Shown here one piece after another: positions 60,198 to 64,000 of a stretch of DNA of 64,000 nt. Position numbers and translations under genes: made by a program. Source of the stretch: Bog-473 sp963741995 (GTDB lineage Bacteria > Actinomycetota > Acidimicrobiia > Acidimicrobiales > RAAP-2); contig CAVUKI010000004.1 of NCBI GenBank assembly GCA_963741995.1, forward strand, positions 1-64,000, given 5' to 3'. A model generated the notes under the pieces. It had not been told where the DNA came from and searched no databases. It saw nothing but the letters and a program-made list of their open reading frames with translations. Numbering within the stretch: the first letter of the stretch is position 1; each line of letters begins with the position of its first letter.

Positions 60198-61403
60198 ATG
60201 GATCTGCGCGATCGCCCCGAGGACGTGGCGTTCCGCCAGGAGGTCCGGAGATTCCTGCAGGAGCACCTGGTGGGCGAATTCGCCGAGCTCGGCGGCCGGG
60301 GCGGCTCGGGAGACGAGACCTTCGGCTTCGAGGTGCGCCGGCGCTGGGAGAAGGTGCTGGCCGGCGGCGGCTGGACGTGCCTGGGCTGGCCGGTCGAGCA
60401 CGGTGGGCGTGGTGCCACCATGACCGAGCAGGTCATCTTCAACGAGGAGTACGCCCGGGCCGCGGCCCCAGGGCGGGTCAACGTCATGGGTGAAGGGCTG
60501 CTCGGCCCAACCCTGATCCACTACGGCACTCCCGAGCAGCAGGCCCGCTTCCTCCCGCCCATCCGGGAGGGCGCCGAACTGTGGTGCCAGGGTTATTCCG
60601 AGCCCGACGCCGGCAGCGACCTGGCCAACGTCACGACGCGGGCCGAGCGTGACGGCGACCAATGGGTCATCACGGGTCAGAAGGTCTGGACCTCGCTGGC
60701 CCACGTGGCGGACTGGTGCTTCGTGGTATGCCGGACCGACCCCGAGTCGACGCGCCACAAGGGGCTGTCCTATCTGTTGGTGCCCATGGACCAGCCCGGC
60801 ATCGAGGTGCGCCCCATCACCCAGCTCACGCGGACCAGTGAATTCAACGAGGTGTTCTTCGACGGTGCCCGCACCCATGTCGACAGCGTGGTGGGCGGGG
60901 TCGGTGACGGCTGGCGCGTCGCCTTGGCCACGTTGGCGTTCGAGCGCGGCGTCGCGCTGCTCGGCTTCCAGCTCGGGTTCCGGCGCGAGCTCGACAGGCT
61001 GGTGGCGCTGGCCCAGCAGAACGGCGCGGCGCGCCGCCCGGTGGTGCGCCAGCGGCTGGCCCAGGCCCACATTGCGCTGACGATCATGCGCTACAACACG
61101 TTGCGCAGCCTCGCCGGCGTCGACGGCCCCGTTGCGCCGCCCGAGGCCTCCATCGCCAAGCTGTACTGGGGGAGCTGGCACCGCCGGCTGGGCGAGCTGG
61201 CCATGGACATTTTGGGACCCGCCGCGACCGTCCTGGACGGCGAGCCGCTCCCGGAGAACGGCGGGTACGGGCTCGGAGAGTTCCAGCGCTCCTTTCTCTT
61301 CGCCCGTTCGGAGACCATTTACGGTGGGTCGAACCAGATTCAGCGCAACATCATCGGTGAGCGGGTGCTCGGCCTGCCGCCCGAGCCAAAAGGGGTGGCG
61401 TGA
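60198..61403 (+). CDS. fadE30: Acyl-CoA dehydrogenase, FadE30-like
   Basis: 401 residues. FAD-dependent dehydrogenation of an acyl-CoA. WCQGYSEPDAGSDLANVTTRAE and VWTSLAHVADWCFV are FAD/substrate motifs, with FARSETIYGGSNQIQRNIIGERVLG at the C-terminus. The whole sequence recalls mycobacterial FadE30, which acts on the propionyl side chain of the steroid C/D-ring intermediate HIP-CoA. Order fadE30, ipdF, fadD3 matches that locus. It overlaps ipdF by 4 nt. Confidence 0.88.
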   Translation: MDLRDRPEDVAFRQEVRRFLQEHLVGEFAELGGRGGSGDETFGFEVRRRWEKVLAGGGWTCLGWPVEHGGRGATMTEQVIFNEEYARAAAPGRVNVMGEGLLGPTLIHYGTPEQQARFLPPIREGAELWCQGYSEPDAGSDLANVTTRAERDGDQWVITGQKVWTSLAHVADWCFVVCRTDPESTRHKGLSYLLVPMDQPGIEVRPITQLTRTSEFNEVFFDGARTHVDSVVGGVGDGWRVALATLAFERGVALLGFQLGFRRELDRLVALAQQNGAARRPVVRQRLAQAHIALTIMRYNTLRSLAGVDGPVAPPEASIAKLYWGSWHRRLGELAMDILGPAATVLDGEPLPENGGYGLGEFQRSFLFARSETIYGGSNQIQRNIIGERVLGLPPEPKGVA

Positions 61404-62217
61404 GCACAAGCCTTGATGCGTCCTTCGATCCGCCGCCCCCACCGTCACCACCGGGCGGACACGGGCTGCTCGAAGGCAAAGTCGTTGTCGTCACCGCGGC
61501 AGCCGGGACCGGCATCGGATCGGCGACGGCCCGGCGTTGCCTCGAAGAAGGTGCATCGGTCGTGGTGTCGGATGCGCACGCCCGCCGCCTGGCCGAGACG
61601 TCCGAGGAGCTGACGGGCGCATTCGGGGCGGAGGGGCCCGATCGCGTCCACGCGCTGGCCTGCGACGTGCGGGACGAGACGCAGGTCGCCGCGCTCTACG
61701 ACGGCGCGGTGGAGCGATTCGGCCGCATCGACGTCGCCGTGCACAACGCCGGGCTCGGTGGCACCGTGCCGCTGGTGGAGATGACGGACGAGCAGTGGTC
61801 CACCGTGCTCGACATCACGCTGACGGGCACGTTCCGCTGTACCCGCGCCGCGCTCACCCGGATGTTGCCGCTGAAGTCGGGGGTCATCGTCAACAACGCG
61901 TCGGTGCTCGGCTGGAGGGCCCAACCCGGCCAGGCCCACTACGCCGCCGCCAAGGCTGGGGTGATGGCCCTGACCCGCTGCGCGGCGGCCGAGGCGGCTC
62001 CCGCCGGGGTCCGGGTCAATGCGGTGTCGCCCAGCCTGGCCGAACACCCGTTCCTGAACAGGGCCATCCCCGACGAGGACCTCGCGGTGCTCCGCCGCCG
62101 CGAGCTGTTCGGCCGCGGCGCCGAGACATGGGAGGTGGCGAACGTCATTGTGTTCCTGGCCAGCGACTACTCGTCCTACCTCTCGGGTGAGGTCATCTCC
62201 GTGAGCAGCCAGCATCC

Positions 62218-62221
<4 letters not shown>
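61400..62221 (+). CDS. ipdF: Short-chain dehydrogenase, IpdF-like
   Basis: 273 residues, GTG start overlapping fadE30. Classical SDR: TAAAGTGIG nucleotide motif (32-40), NAG, and the catalytic Ser168, Tyr181, Lys185. The distinctive segments SVLGWRAQ, AAAKAGVMALTRC and the end FLASDYSSYLSGEVISVSSQ are those of mycobacterial IpdF (5-OH-HIC-CoA reductase of HIP degradation). A Pro-rich N-terminal extension precedes the core. Overlaps fadD3 by 4 nt. Confidence 0.85.
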
Positions 62222-63903
<1,682 letters not shown>

Positions 63904-63922
63904 GAAACGAGAGGAGCACACA

Positions 63923-64000
63923 ATGCGAGGCATCGTCTACACCGGAGAAGGAGTCGAGGTCACCGACGAGCTCGAGGTGCGCGGCCCCGGGCCGAACGAA
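63923..64000 (+). CDS. Zinc-type alcohol dehydrogenase (partial, N-terminus only)
   Basis: 26 codons to the window end: MRGIVYTGEGVEVTDELEVR, then GPGPNE. This is the N-terminal GroES-like start of medium-chain Zn dehydrogenases. ATG 63923 has GAGAGGAG 6 nt upstream and lies 19 nt after fadD3, so it belongs to the same unit. Confidence 0.7.
   Translation, partial: MRGIVYTGEGVEVTDELEVRGPGPNE

Overview
The window looks like chromosomal DNA of a high-GC actinobacterium, most likely of the Acidimicrobiia type. The evidence is a secA-prfB-ftsE-ftsX order, a type II glutamine synthetase, a Tad pilus locus of actinobacterial layout, many GTG starts, and a gene set (fadE30, ipdF, fadD3-like) typical of actinobacterial steroid C/D-ring catabolism. 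The assignment is inferred from protein resemblance only. No rRNA, CRISPR array or prophage is visible. The only complete mobile element is one IS256-family insertion sequence.

Layout. Bases 1-31 are the 3' end of a tRNA gene. Bases 215-1935 hold the remains of a minus-strand cyclic-nucleotide-binding-domain gene, split by an IS256-type element (352-1821) with a 9-bp target duplication. Bases 2164-6542 carry a TetR regulator, a secreted branched-chain-amino-acid-type binding protein and a large alpha/beta hydrolase with a C-terminal PKD-like domain. Bases 6.7-25.8 kb form an island of small membrane, stress-type and accessory genes: RDD protein, aquaporin, GAP-family protein, two SHOCT proteins, a giant MalT-like LuxR regulator, an arylsulfatase with its formylglycine-generating enzyme, DUF2252, DUF6325 and a potassium channel. 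Six copies of a 19-bp palindrome (ATCACCC-N5-GGGTGAT) lie in front of separate transcription units in this island. I read this as an undescribed local regulon, possibly under the LuxR protein encoded in its midst.

Bases 26.3-34.6 kb hold a SRPBCC protein, an MFS exporter, a PRC-barrel protein, a D-threonine-aldolase-like enzyme, an amidase, a PhyH dioxygenase and a DEAD-box helicase fused to a cold-shock domain, whose only plausible start is AUU. Bases 34.6-44.3 kb are a complete Tad/Flp pilus locus: prepilin peptidase, TadG-like and TadE-like pseudopilins on the minus strand, and cpaB, cpaE/tadZ, tadA, tadB, tadC, a LuxR regulator and the Flp pilin on the plus strand. Glutamine synthetase follows behind a structured leader.

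Bases 46.3-57.4 kb are core functions: an ECF sigma factor with a membrane anchor and a long Gly/Ser/Thr tail, then secA, prfB (3' frameshift), ftsE, ftsX, ssb and msrB. From 57.4 kb to the end lies a catabolic cluster: amidohydrolase, CaiB-type CoA transferase, then tightly coupled fadE30-like, ipdF-like and fadD3-like genes and the first codons of a zinc alcohol dehydrogenase.
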